A stretch of 64,000 nucleotides of DNA from Rhizopus arrhizus (taxonomy: Eukaryota; Mucoromycota; Mucoromycetes; Mucorales; Rhizopodaceae). Positions within the stretch are counted from its first letter, which is position 1, and every line of letters begins with the position of its first letter. The notes under the pieces are model-generated. The model ran no database searches, had not been told where the DNA came from, and was given only the letters and a program-made list of their open reading frames with translations. The position numbers and the translations under genes were made by a program. Where the stretch lies: contig JAKZZE010000011.1 of assembly GCA_024220505.1 (NCBI GenBank), positions 1,116,001 through 1,180,000 on the forward strand, in the 5' to 3' direction. Shown here piece after piece: positions 36,216 to 48,884 of this stretch.

Positions 36216-38890
36216 TCTTTTGTTTCATCTTTAGATATAATAAAAGGTCGTGTGCAGTCTATGGACATATTTTTAATAAGTTGAAGGATGAGAAGAAGGC
36301 AATTTTATTTTGCTATGAGTGTAAAATTTTCCTCAATAAATTTCTTTGGTACAATTGTAGAGAGACGATTATTTTTTTTAAAAAAAAAAAATAAAGATTA
36401 TTTATTTACAGAGTTCATTTGAGCACAGGATGTTTATCATATCTGTTCGCCTGGACTAATTCAATATGGGGTAAAGTAAAGTGAGGCTAAAAAAAAACTC
36501 TTTGGGATCAAGGGTAAAAAAGGTCAATGGAATAATATTTAGAACATAGTAACGTTCTTAATGCTTTAAGAGCCAATTTAGAAGGAGCTGACCATATGGA
36601 GGTCTGGTACAAGTATCTATATGGCGGTAAAGATAATCCAGTTCAAATAGGATTGAACATATAGTTGACCAACGAAGGGTCCAAGAGGTAACTGTACGAC
36701 TTGAATGAAGAAGTTTTGTTGGTAGGAGATTTAAAAGGAACGTCAAAGGATCTTTAATAATGCTAGACATTTGTAACCGGTTGTGCATGTTGAGACTGCT
36801 ATGCTCCAAAGATAATCATTGTATAGTAATCAAGTATTATTAACGATTAATAGTGTGATTATATGGAAATATAGACTTATTAGCATATATGTATATCTAC
36901 CAAAATAGACTGGTGAATGAGGAGCAAGTGCTTATATCAAATTATATAAAGATCTGCATAGTAGCATGTAGTATTTAACTATCTGCATAATGCTTAGGGC
37001 ATTTTCCCCAATCATATAATACATATATTAATACCTACGTTATAACATAACTACTCCTAAGATTGGGTCGCGGTTCCTCAACACAATAACCACTGCTTCT
37101 CTGCTCAATAAATATTCAACATTAAAAGCACAATTTCAAGAGACGCTTCAGTTTTTTCACACTAACAGAACATAGGTAATAAGAAAACATAATATAAAGT
37201 TTTATATGTCTATTTTTTTTTGGTGGTTAATCAGATATTTTATTACAATAAAAATCCCAGCAATGGTGAATTTTTTGCAATTTCGTAGATGCATTGGAGT
37301 TGGATTTGGAAAAGAATGAGATAGACATTTTGGTTTTTGGCAGAAAGCGTTCTGAATCTTTTGTAGATATGATCAATCAAACATTGACAACAAAAAACAA
37401 GCAAATCAAAATCAATGTAGTAAAAAAAACTGACGTGTGTATACGGGCATCGTGAAGACTGTTGGTTGTTTTTTCCCCTGTCATTAAATCAAATCTCAAT
37501 TTTTTCAAATGCCTATAAAAAACGAATGTTACCAATGATAAAGGATTACTTTTTAAATTGGTACATGAATGAGTATGGTTTTTAATACTTTGGATAAAAT
37601 TATTTACGTTCGTGAAAACATACAAATTTCATTTTTTTACAAATGATGATAAACTCGATTAAAATGAGAGATAATTTACGCATTTTGAAACATTTATCCT
37701 CTAGATCTCATTCCTACAACACTGTCTCCACAAATCGAAATTTATGTATCGGTGCCTCACAATGCTTAGGAAGCCTTGTAATTCCCTCCATACACCTGAT
37801 CCGAAAAAAACTAGGACAGAAGTGAAGATAGTCTGAATCACGGATAAGCCATAGCTCATTTGATCTGCTTTATTTAGCCATACTTTCTTACATGATCGAA
37901 TTAAAGTACACGTTATATCAAATCAGTTAATACTCTGTGTCCATCCTATTGACTGTTGTTCTTTTCTTGTTCTTCTATTTATCTGACACTTCTTTTAAGC
38001 GCAGTTCTTATAAAGCTCCACTAACACATACATCATTGGCAGTGATTTAGATGTGGCTAGATTATTTTTTTTATATTTAAACCAGCAGTATTATGACTAC
38101 TCACCATTATTTTTAAAAAGGATTACAAGGAGACTCATTATATCTCATAAAGTCTTTTATTTAATAGTTTCTATTGCAACTTTAATCAATCAAGTCAATA
38201 TATTACACTATCAAATAACCACATGATATACTTTAACGATGATGGCAAAAAAAAGAGGATCAGAGGCAAGCAGATGCGACTGGAGATACGCGATTCTGCT
38301 GTCAACAGTGATGAATATTATAGAGTGAAAACAAAGATAGGTTTAAAAGAATGCTATACGCAATAGGGAATTAGAGCAGCTTGATGGCGATCTTGAGCAT
38401 ACTATCTTGCTGTTGGGTCACTTGTTCTGATCGGCCAATGATGCATACGCTACTTGCGCTTGTGGCAAGTAATACGGGCTGATGGTCATAACCACCACAT
38501 AGCCTACTACGATACAAATGAATCGCTCAAATATGGATTGGCCTATAACAAAAGCCGTATTATCGTGCAAGGACCACAGCAAAATTCGACCTTCAAGCTT
38601 ATCTTGTCTTCCTAAAAATACACTAAATAAAAAAAAAAATAGAATCATTCCACATACTGAAAGGTATTACTCGAAACGAAACTATTAACGATGATTTATT
38701 GCTTTACATCTCTGTATAATGTACTATCATCAGCAACTCTCAGTGATCTGTTTTATAATTGCCATAGTAATCATTTTGCTGAGTTAATTCTGAGTTCATG
38801 ACAAAGGACCGACGTGACTGAGACAAAGAGGGGATGGGTTGCCTTTCTGTTTATTTCTTTTTTCTGCATAGCAGGCTTTTTCTGTAATCA
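36216..38890. other. AT-rich stretch without a convincing gene
   Basis: Minus ORFs at 36558-36809 (containing IIKDPLTFLLNLLPTKLL) and 38418-38648 (GRILLWSLHDNTAFVIGQ) look more protein-like than chance but are isolated, and I cannot place them. They may be ends of element-derived or degraded genes. The rest is AT-rich. The last few hundred bases form the Ubc9 promoter. Confidence 0.35.
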
Positions 38891-38900
38891 ATCAAAGAAA

Positions 38901-39713
38901 ATGAGTTCAGGCATTGCACGTAGTCGTTTAATGGAAGAAAGAAAACAATGGAGAAAGGATCACCCACATGTAAAATGGCAAATCAATAAACTGTTGTTCC
39001 ATTTTTAAGCATGATGCATAATAGGGCTTTTGGGCCAGACCAGGAAAAAACCCTGACAATTCACTTGATTTGATGACTTGGACTTGTGGTATTCCAGGAA
39101 AAGACGATGTAAGAATATAATTAACACGTATATGAAAAAAAAAAGAAAATAATTTAATGCTTTTTAGACACCATGGGAGAAGGGCGTTTATAAACTCGTT
39201 ATGCTATTTCCAGAGGGTATTGTTTCAAAAGACACACAAAAAAAAAAGCCAAATAAACCAACACATTTCTTTTCATAGATTATCCTAGTAAACCACCTAA
39301 ATGTTAGGAAAAAAAAAACATACCTACACACAACACCATTTTAATTACATACTTTGCTTAGGTAAATTCACACCGCCTCTATTTCACCCCAACGTCTATC
39401 CCTCTGGCACCGTATGCTTATCTATCTTAAACGAAGACGAAGGTTGGAAGCCAGCTATTACAGTTAAGCAGGTGCGTGTACACACTCCTTGTCATTTTCT
39501 GATCGATTGACAATTTACGTAGATTCTTCTTGGTATCCAAGATTTACTAAATGATCCAAATCCAGAAAGCCCTGCCCAGCAAGAAGCTTACATGCTATTC
39601 AGGTGAGGGGAAAAAAGATTTATACAGTTCTTTACTGACATTTTGTATTTAGAAAGGACAAGAAAGAATACGAGAAAAGAGTACGCCAACAAGCTGTTAA
39701 TAATCGACCTTGA
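38901..39713 (+). CDS. ubc9: SUMO-conjugating enzyme E2 (Ubc9)
   Basis: Takes SUMO from the E1 as a cysteine thioester and attaches it to lysines of target proteins, mostly in the nucleus. Seven exons keep phase: 38901-38969, 39025-39108, 39168-39216, 39279-39302, 39362-39471, 39523-39602, 39653-39713, giving 158 aa, the same as human UBE2I. The N-terminal helix ([20 protein letters not shown]) typical of Ubc9 and the catalytic core [16 protein letters not shown], with Cys in the usual place, are intact; the C-terminus is [15 protein letters not shown]. Exon 4 is just 24 bp. The gene is intact although flanked by transposon debris; the DIRS relics begin about 120 bp after its stop. Confidence 0.95.
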
Positions 39714-39829
39714 TTTTCTTTCACTTGTCTTTCTAGTAAAAAAATTTAATCAACTTTTTATTTTTCTTTTTCTTCAATGAAAGCAAAAACTGTGTTCAGT
39801 TCAATATCTTTAAACAATTATACACAGTG

Positions 39830-40060
39830 CTTCCACCCCAAATATTCGTTTAGCCAATTACAAAATTCGTTTTGTACTCTGTCCAATTTTCGTTTTTTTG
39901 CGCATCCAATTTTCGCTTTTGCGAACTTCAATTTTCGTATTTGTAGTTTCCAAAGTTCACTTTTGTTATGCCAAAATACCAATATTGACGAAACGAAGAC
40001 TGAAGATGTGATACATGCTCTCTGAGCCACGCTTTATTTTCCTTTTTTATAATAACAATA
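39830..40060 (+). repeat. DIRS end region
   Basis: Corresponds to the reverse complement of about 57350-57470: shared pieces include CACCCCAAAT...TTTAGCCAA, TACCAAT(A/G)TTG(A/G)CGAA and GAGCCACGCTTTATTTTCC. The stretch 39973-40016 is also an inverted copy of 40222-40270 inside the DIRS recombinase gene. Confidence 0.65.
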
Positions 40061-40179
40061 AACTTGTTTTCCCTTTCTTCCCTATATCTTTCAAGCTAAG
40101 TTAGACTATTCAATTTTTATTTCTTTTTTTCAGGGAGGGATACTAATAATACTAATACTAATAATAATAATAGTAAATA

Positions 40180-43100
40180 TAATGAAAGTTGTTTACCCAA
40201 AAAAAACGGTACCAGGGTCGGGTATGCATCACATCTTCAGTCTTTGTTTCGTCAATGTTGGTATTTGTTGTCGTACCTAAACGAATTCCAGTTGACTCCA
40301 CTTCGACTTCCAATGTGATACGCTTTTCAGGACAAGAAAAAATTGAATTACTAATGGCTGTACTAGAGGACGATTGTGAGGATGGCTTGTAATAGTACTG
40401 CTCAAAAGTATTAGAGCTTAAGCTCTAGTTGGCATGCTTCTTGACATCTTTGATGGAGTGACCTAATTCCACAGCTTTGGTACTTGAAGCTGCTAGTGTA
40501 GAATGGGCTTGGTAGTTATTGGTATCAATTCCTGCCTTATTCATGGCTGCTTTAATCCAATTTGCAACGGTGGTTGGTCAAACTGAAGTTGGTTGCTTTG
40601 TAGTCGAATCAAGATATGTCAAAAAGAATGTGTGATCTTTAGACAAGGTTTGTCTGATTGTGGCTGTCTTCAGGATAAATTGATGGGCTGTTCGGACAGG
40701 GCACATGTTTTCATCCTCAACCGTTCCCAATGTAACCAATTTTACCTGACTTTCTTTTGGAGCCCTTGCATGGATACGAATACTTGTGGTTGTCTCATCT
40801 TGTTTCAAGATAGCATCATGACATTGCAACCTACCAATATCCGATCTTGGTCTCCACATGGTTGCGATGCATAAGAGTAGGATCGTTTTTAATTATAATT
40901 GAACTAGAGCCAACCCTGATGTTGGAGATAATTCTTTCTTGATAAACTCCACAAGAATGTTGACATCCCATGTTGCTAATTGCTGTTCACTAGGAACCTT
41001 CACCTCAGAATTCGCTTTGCTGTGAAGAAATTTTTGATCAATGGTTGGTCGGCAATGGGCTGTTTTTGACTGTGAACGATTGAAAATACAGAAGCGATTG
41101 ATGAGCGCAAGGTATTTAGGCAAGTGCTTCTATATTCCTTGTTATCCTGTAGAAACCTTAATATGCTTTTAATATCATAGTCCAATGGGCCACAAGAGGG
41201 TCATTGTTGACGATACTAAGATGTCCAGTGGTTCCATTCATTGTCATAAATTTTTTGATTGTCTAGTTTTTTTGATTTAAAAGCTTTACTGTTTCCTCAT
41301 CTAGACCATCTTGTAACCTGCTGTTGTTAATAATAATCAAGCGACTAGAGACCATTTCTGACTTATTTTCCAAATGATTGGCGGTTGTAGGTGTTTCATC
41401 CTTAAGATCATCAGGAACCAGAATTAGCTGGGCCACAATGGAGCCACTAGAACTTCTCGCTTTACCTTTTGTTCTTGAAATCTCTTCAGTACCTGAAGTA
41501 TCAGTTTCCAAGTTGGATATAAATATATCCCCTTCAGTAACCATACTTGTCGTAGGGCATCTACGGTTGAAGCTGCTGAGTTTGCTGACCATGTCCAATA
41601 CGTTGGCAGCTGGTAGTTGTGGCGCGCTGCAAAGGAGTCTACCTTCAGCTTCCCCATCTTTGCTGTATACAATTGAACATTTTCCTCGGAATTGTTGATT
41701 CATGTAACAGCCTCCTCAGTCGGCTTAACTTGTCTGCCTAAATGTTCATGATCCCTGGAATGTGTTGATATATTACCTTGATGTTGTGCTGGTTGCATAA
41801 TTCTTGTATTTAAATTGCTAGGTCCTGCAAGATTATTGACGTTGTTCCCCCTAATTTGGGCGTATACTTTAAGACGGTCTTGCCGTCCGAGTAGATCTTT
41901 ATTATTGATTTTTCACATTTTTCAACATGGCGCTGAATCGCAAACAAAATTGTCTTCAGCTCTCGTATGTTTATTGAATGGGTTTTTTCTTCCTGATCCA
42001 AAATCCTAAAGCTATGATCAGTTCAGAGCTGATTCCCCATCCACTGTTTGATGCGTTCACGTGAATGATTGTCTTCGGGTTTTCCGCTTCAATCCTTTGG
42101 ATTGGGATGCCATTCCCCAGTGTTGTGAAGGTTTCCCATCAACGTAACTCTTGAAGGCTGATATTTGGCGATTTGCAAGTTGCTTCACAGTTCTGTTGTG
42201 TCTGGTGTAATGTTCTCGACAGGCTCCGTTGTAGGTATTTTATATGTAATAGAGCCTTTCCTACTGCTGGAACCATGGTAATCATCTTCCTTAGTAGGAC
42301 TGCTATCCATCTGCACGCTTTCTTCGGAAAAGCAAGCAACTGTCAAATCCTCTTCATCAAGTTGGTAATCTTCAATGATGGTACCGATATCATCATTGTC
42401 TTGCTGTTGAATACAAAGCCCAGAAAATCCTGAGTTTTTGATAGTATGAGAATACTCTTTTTGTAATTGATGCTGAAGCCTAGTTTCTCGAGATGATGTC
42501 TTACTTTGATTATCATTTGCTTTGCCTTCGCCAGGATGCAGACGTCGTCCAAATAATAGATGATTCGAATCCCTTATTTTCTTAGAGTGTCTATGGCATA
42601 ACGCATGATTTTGGAAAAAATCCTTGGTGCTACACTGAGGCCGAACGCAAGGGATTTGTATCTGTAAACAACTCCTTCGTTCTCGAAGCTTAGGAAACCT
42701 TGGGAGTCTATGTGTATTGGAACAACTACGTATGCGTCCTTTAAATCGATTTCTCAAATGTAATCGTCTTTTTCCATAAGTTCTCTTAGTGCTGGAACTC
42801 CCTTCACCTTGAAGTGTTCCACTTGGATGAACGAGTTCAATTTTTGGCAATCCAGGTTCGGTCTTCTCTTTATCTTTTCCTGTAGAGTAAAGAATTTGAA
42901 GAGGAATTGACGGTTTTGTGTTGAAGAAACCTCTATCATCCCTCCATCTAAGAATTTCTGTATTGCTTCATTGATATGATATTGATCTTCTACTGTTGTC
43001 TCCTTCTTTTGATTCCTTCATGGGATCGGTTTCTTGGAAAATTGGACCTTGAAACCATTTTGAATTACTGATAGGATCTAAGCATGATTGGTTATTGTTT

Positions 43101-43905
43101 TCTAGTAAAGGGGGGAACGCTGTAGACGACTGCCATCTGAGGAGATGGTGTAGTTCGTTGTTGAGGTTATAGTAGGGTTCGATTGTATTGATAGTTGCTG
43201 AGTCGGTGGTATTGATGGAGACTGTGGCGGTAAGAGTTGTAATTTGTGTGGCAATATTGAATGGTCTGTTGATGTTGCACTGTGAGAATTGTTGGTGTAA
43301 ATGTTATTGTTGAAGGTTGGGGCCCCACGTCTCCTCCCCAAAAATAGTTTTTTGTTCCACCTCGTCCGTAGAATCCACTGATATCCTCCTCGACCTCTTC
43401 CACCTGGGATACTGGTGATTGCTGCTCTAAGCACTCGTTACTGGTAGTTAGCTTCGTTGTACTTTGCAATAAACTCTTCGCTAAAAGCTTCTCGCTTGCT
43501 TCCTGATTCCTTTGCTTCCAAGTGTTTAAGACTTGGTGGAAATCTAGATAAGCAGTTTCAAATCGTTGGCAAGTTCGTTGACTACATTATTCTCGATAAA
43601 AGATTTTGCTAAAGTGGATAATAAAAGTCTCACTTCTTTAATATTGTCGTTAGAACTCTTTTCTCAAAATTTTAATACAAGCTGCTGTTGCCATGATTGA
43701 GTTACACAAACCATTCATTGCTTGATTTGACAACCGGTTGTGGATGGTGTTCGCCTTGTGTTATCACAATCAATAATAAACTTGATAAGATAAATATTTG
43801 AATATCTTCTTTCGATATTCGAGCCACTGAACAATAGCAGAGCTTTTGTGTCTTATCTGTAGTGATTTGAAATAGTTCGCCTTCATTTTAACTGAATTAA
43901 AGCGA
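40180..43905 (-). mobile_element. DIRS-type tyrosine-recombinase retrotransposon, degenerate
   Basis: Minus-strand order is that of DIRS elements. A Gag-like ORF (about 43870-43100) ends in a Gly/Arg-rich motif (PGGRGRGGYQ). The reverse transcriptase (about 42960-42340) has IIYYLDDVCILAK and FSINYK...FLGFVFN. RNase H (about 42100-41810) has INIRELKTILFAIQRH and IKIYSDGKTVL. A linker includes VDSFAARHNYQLPTYW. The tyrosine recombinase (about 41200-40390) has the MWRPRSDIGRLQ active-site Arg region and a later AHS...AASTKAVELGHS segment. Stops and frame changes are scattered in every ORF. A truncated LINE inserted in its 5' leader (43906-44802), and the sequence continues at 44811. Confidence 0.82.
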
Positions 43906-44802
43906 TTTTTTTTTTTTTGTAGATATAAAATTTCTTTTATTGAATAAACAATTATAAAATAAAAAAAGGTTAAAATAAGTCACACGTCGTATTGAGTGGT
44001 GTACTTTTAGTGAAGACTGATCATCCCAATTTTTTTCAAAAGCTGGTGTGATAATACGTTCAGGTAAGAGAGGAGCATTATCAAAGATGTATCGCCAATG
44101 TGCACGCCATAAAAATAAAAGGATATAATAACTAAGACGAAGCAGAGTTGTGTTGTCAATATAATCAAAATGTGTGAGATGCAATAAAAGAGCAAGGATA
44201 TCAGTTGATTGAAACTCGAGATGAGGTGCAAAACGAGACAGAGCTTCTTGCTAAATGGACCATTTATGAGGACATTCCACGAGAAGATGAGATATATCCT
44301 CGGAAGGTACATTGCAGAACTTGCATGTAGCACTGACATCAGGGTTGAAACGGGCTACAGATGATTGACTATGTAATTTGCCGTGGATGAAGCGAAAAGA
44401 GAACGATCTTGCTTCAGGCAGAATGGTGAGGTTCCAGAAACGCAACCAACCATCAGGCGGTATGATAGGAGCCGGACAAGGAAGCATAGAATCGAGCTGA
44501 GTCTGACGGAATACTCGAGGACAAAGAGACCCATTCTAGTGATCTTGTGAGCCATGTGACAAAAGGATAGTCTGTCACATTGTCTGGATCAGTAGATGTA
44601 TTCAATATGACCTGCCACGTCATATCATTCAGTTTGACAGTACGATTTTGTAAATCTCGTATTAAGCGGGCTGATAATCGAGGGTGAGGCGGTGAGTCTG
44701 ATGCCAACATAGGCCGTATCCTTTGGAGTGACTGATCGTATGTAAAATAGTGCCTTGCCCGTGATTTGGAGCAGTGAGGACTTCGTAACCAATGGCCATC
44801 CG
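43906..44802 (-). mobile_element. 5'-truncated LINE (ORF2 C-terminus only)
   Basis: About 0.9 kb flanked by an 8-bp duplication, TAAAGCGA, at 43898-43905 and 44803-44810, with a T run (A tail on the minus strand) at the left. It encodes the end of LINE ORF2: DGHWLRSPHCSKSRARHYFT, then a frame break, PDGWLRFWNLTILPEARSFS and the zf-RVT motif CKFCNVPSEDISHLLVEC. It aligns with 7289-8200 of the full LINE (ADHWLHRHKK; CRLCGSAAEDFEHFVVSC) but is clearly diverged, so it is a related, older subfamily. Confidence 0.8.
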
Positions 44803-44839
44803 TAAAGCGAATTTTAACAAATTATAATGAACTTTAAAA

Positions 44840-44895
44840 AATAAGTTTTTTTTTTTTTTTTTTTTTTTTTTTATTTTTTTATTTTTTTATTGTTT
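44840..44895. repeat. T-rich tract
   Basis: Long T run interrupted by a few A, between the DIRS 5' end and the 3' end of the PD-(D/E)XK gene. Confidence 0.6.
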
Positions 44896-44928
44896 TCTTG
44901 GTGAACTGAATGATTTTACATAAAGTTG

Positions 44929-46739
44929 TCATCTTCTAGGTGGAGTGACTGGAGAAGATTTCGTTTGCAACACTTTCAAGCATTTGGCAGCACTGTCACC
45001 CATTAACACCTAATTTTAAAAAGAAATGGTTTAGTAAAAAAAAAAAAAAAAAAAAAAGCCATGATACATTTTGTACACGACAATGAAACGGATATTACAT
45101 TCAATTTGACCATAGTGTCAAACACATCATCAAGCCGGTTCAAATCTTTAGTGTTGTGAGGTAGGAGGAAGGAGCCAATCTCAAACAACCGGTATATCTT
45201 TGTATATACCAAGTCCATCACAAACACACGACCGTAGTGCCCTATTGAAATTGTATTCAGTAATCATTTTCTTAATATCTGAATTAAAGCATCACAGCCG
45301 TTGTGTGAACGGTCTGATAATTGCTAAAAGAGAGTCTCTTACGCAGATTTTTTTTAACCTCTTCAAAATAACTTTCTCGGATATTTTACCGTTCTCACAA
45401 GGCTTGTGAGCACTTATTTTTATTACCTCCCAATAAAACACCAAACACTGGAGTGTCCTCCGGAAAATCCTTGCTCAACATCAAGTCCACCTCGTCCTTC
45501 ATCAAGTTGGCTAGTTTAGTAAAGTCAGGATGATAGATTCTATCTTCATTTATCACTTTGGGACTTTTTATTTCCATAAGTAAGATTTGTTGCTCGTGTT
45601 CTTTGTAGACAACTTTAAGGCCACCATCTGGTATTCTTCCATGTTTTCCTCTTCTTTCTTTGCTTCCTTCCGAGTGTTCATCATTACTACAAAAAGAAAG
45701 TATATCATTCAGAAAACACTGTTACACTTATCCTATTCGTAACAAGGGAAGCCTTACCCAAATAACTTGAAGTACTTCGTCTCTTTCAAAAAAGGTGATA
45801 GTAGAGGAGTAATAAACTTCTTGGTAAACATATCCTCGTTATAGCTAGGGGAGAGAGGTGCACTATGTTCGGTCAAACTGAGAAAAGAAGTTAATGGTTA
45901 ATAATAATCTAACAATGTACAGTATCTTACAAGTTTATAATCGATTGACACAACATTTCATTAAATCCTTCTTCATCGTACATCAGATTGTTAGCTAATT
46001 TCCTTGCTTTCTCAGAGTCCCATTTGGCCAACTGCAGTTATAGAAGCAATTAACTGTTGTAAATTAATAAATTTATGATAGATTACCTTATATATTTTTC
46101 TTAATTTTTGAACTTGAAAATTTTCAAGATCATCTAAATTTACAACTTCTCCAATACCATACTTGTCTGCCAGTTCTTGAATCATCGCTGTATATGTGCT
46201 TTCTGAAATATCATTATATTTGTTATTATTAGGCGATATGAAGAAAATAGCATTTATTGCTCTACGAGCAATCAAATTTAATGCTATACACATGAAGAGT
46301 TGACACGATAACGACTTACAATTCTTCTATGTTACTTCTTAACTCAACTCCTCTGGTCGCCTCTTGCTTGCATAGTTCCCTAAAGTGTAAAAGCTTGCTG
46401 CTCACATCAATTCCATTAAAGTGCCGCTATAAACTTTGTATTCAGTGTACGGAGAACGTAAAATTATTCAATTCCTCCCATTGTCTTTACCTTAATTTCT
46501 TCATGAACCGGTTCATCTTGAATACTTCTTCCTTCCAAATACGAATACATCTAAGGAAATTACAGGTTTATATACGATACAAGTTTATAATAGCTTACAA
46601 TACTTACTGGTTTGACTCTTTTACTTTGGGTTGGCGTGGTGGCGGCCCCAGCAGTAATTATTTCCGTAGTTGCAGCGGTGAGATCAATAGAACTGGGAGA
46701 TTCAGTAGAAGGGAAGAAATTAACAACAGTTTCATCTCG
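44929..46739 (-). CDS. PD-(D/E)XK nuclease-like protein, multi-exon
   Basis: Candidate restriction-endonuclease-fold protein of unknown role. Exons in phase: 46608-46739, 46491-46550, 46320-46426, 46087-46261, 45931-46031, 45758-45877, 45427-45686, 45099-45241, 44929-45009. From the ATG at 46550 this is 348 aa; the exon before it stays in frame (VNFFPSTESPSSIDL) without a Met, so the true start is probably further upstream. The core (about residues 165-227) has EDMFTKKFITPLLSPFL, then RIPDGGLKVVY and ILLMEIKSPK: the E, PD and ExK pattern of Mg-dependent nucleases. The C-terminal part (GHYGRVFVMDLVYTKIYRLF) aligns with the intronless protein at 50987-52576. All nine junctions keep frame, which argues for an active gene. 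Function and partners are unknown. Confidence 0.7.
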
Positions 46740-46788
46740 CTAATACCGTATTAGAATATAAATTATTGTGTATACACTATTATATACC

Positions 46789-47411
46789 TTTTTGTTGTCA
46801 CCAACACTGTTTTTGAGATATTTACAGATAATAAAATGAGAAATAGAAAGGAAATAGTACTTGAAAACTAGTGAATGAGTCTCTATGTAATTTTATTAAA
46901 CTTCAAGACGAGAGAAAGAACCCATTTAATCAAACTACGCCCTTTATATAAGAAATGAAATTATTCAAGGACCGAAGTGAGCTCAAGGTCAATTCTAGTA
47001 TTGAGCTTGAACAATATAAACGTTATATATGAATTTTAGGGAATATATAATAAGTAATATTATGTATTCAGTACTTGTTATTTTCTTATATAAGATCTGA
47101 GTAATCTTATACGAATAATAAGTATTTAATGAGGTAAATACGACAGTTTTCTTCTTCGATAGTTCGTTGACGTTTCAAAGTTTTATTCTGCCAACGCGAA
47201 ATAAATTTTGTCATGGACTTCTAAAATTTATCAGAAAATTTGAGTTGTGTTTACCGCATTTTTATAGAATTGCCTTGCAAGTTTGCTTTGATACGTGTCT
47301 CGTTGAATTACTTGAAGTGTAATTGACTTATTCAAAAAGAATGTTAAAGCAATTTCAGAACCAATAAACTGTATAGAAGCTGTGCTTTAAACATTGAATT
47401 CATACCAGATA
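46789..47411. other. AT-rich upstream region
   Basis: Probable 5' region of the preceding gene. A donor-like end at 46788 (KK|GTATAT) hints at one more upstream exon that I could not anchor. Confidence 0.35.
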
Positions 47412-47723
47412 TTATGTTGTTTTAACTTCATTGCAGGTGGTTTCATATTTACTAAAGTTCGCTTTCATACCATCGGTGTTATGCTTACGCTTTCTGCAAT
47501 TGTTAAAAGCTGTTTTGATCGCGGCTTTTGCCTTCTTTTCAGTATCTAGGCCAAATATTTCCAAGATGTTAGTATTAAAAGTAGCCTTGTCAACATTAGA
47601 CCGTAAGTAACAAGAAAGAGATCTTTTCATTTTTAAATTATATTTCGTTAATAGAAGGGATAAGAGACACTCAGAAATAGACTGCTCAAGTTTTTGCTCA
47701 ATAGGCCATTTTAAGTGTAACAA
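47412..47723 (-). repeat. Coding-like sequence, partly repeated at 55.9 kb
   Basis: 103-codon minus frame with PIEQKLEQSISECLLSLLLT near its start. About 50 bp of this part (47650-47705) match 55891-55945 in the opposite orientation, where the plus strand reads SIKQNFEQSIFECPLKLI. Likely a fragment of a multicopy gene or element; family unknown. Confidence 0.4.
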
Positions 47724-48145
47724 TAAAGTTGAGCAAAAGGGTGAGCATCAAAATCTATGCTCAAAAAAATTATTGCGAAAAAACTAATGCATGAATAAGC
47801 TTTTCTTTTTTTCGTTCTCTTTCATTATTCTTAAATTTAAAAATGCTTTCAGATAAACAGAAGCTCAAGAAAGCGCTTGAAAAGAATATTACCACTGAAA
47901 AGCAGGTGTCATTGGTTTTTTTTTGTGGTAGGTCTCTTCGCAGGAGCAGATGTTGTTGCCTTTCTTTTGCCGGTAGAGGGTTTAGCGGTAGGTTTGTTGG
48001 ATTTGGGCATATTTAGCTAGTTTTTAGAATAGTTCAGGGGAAGAAATGATATTAAGACAACTAAGAAACGTCAGTGTAATTTAGGAAAGCCATTACATCA
48101 AGACTTCTTCGTAGAAGTGGAACAACATGTGTCAATGAATGCAAT

Positions 48146-48148
<3 letters not shown>

Positions 48149-48203
<55 letters not shown>
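48149..48203 (+). repeat. Uninterrupted poly(T) run of 55 nt
   Basis: Pure T. In minus orientation it could be a retroelement tail, but no body is recognised on the right side. Confidence 0.8.
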
Positions 48204-48204
<1 letters not shown>

Positions 48205-48884
48205 GATAAATTTAGACATTCCGTGACTTAGTATTCGCAAGTGATTTGAAATGATCCTTTGTAGTGTTCAGATGGTATTACTGTAAGTTTGTCAAGCTTG
48301 AAAAGCGATTTGGTACAACCATCGTTCAATATTATCTTTAATAACGTTACATTGCAAGTCGCAAAAGCACCAATCAACAAGCTGAAGTCAAATTGGACGG
48401 AAAGGTTGCAATCCATTATATACATGGAAAAGTAAAAAAAGACAATCATGTTGAGCTTTTGTGCATGTTATTTTTTATATTTCTGGTAGCAGAAGCAGAG
48501 TATTGAATGGATGTTGGAATAAAGAAAGAAAAAAGTATAGTAGAGTTCTTTATGATTATAGAACATTGTTAGGGCTGTGTGGTCAGTCTATTTAATTTCT
48601 ATTGATTAACAAGCTTTCATTGCAAGTATTTGCTTATAGGGCTTTATTATATTAACGCTTGAACTCAGGTAGAGCTCAAATACAAGATACTGTGCTTCCA
48701 CTTTCAGTTTACTGAATTTTTGAAAAACCTGTTCACTTTTTTGGACACTTGTGCGAAGTTAAATTGCCCAGAAAAATGAGATCAACTTGGTCAAATGTTT
48801 GAAAATAGTTTGAAAATAGTTTGACCAATTTCTGTCAAATTTCAAAACGATTATAAAGGTTCTTTATTCAAGCATTTAGGGGAA

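Noticed and set aside
36558..36809. Minus ORF with KDPLTFLLNLLPTK
   Set aside because: Reminiscent of element-derived proteins in Mucorales, but I could not name a domain; left as unassigned.
38418..38648. Minus ORF with GRILLWSLHDNTAFVIGQ
   Set aside because: Looks protein-like, but neither this frame nor the alternative ending ...VTQQQDSMLKIAIKLL could be tied to a family or to splice partners.
41378..41698. Plus-strand ORF opposite the DIRS element
   Set aside because: Opposite strand of the DIRS RNase H-recombinase linker, which has recognisable motifs on the minus strand.
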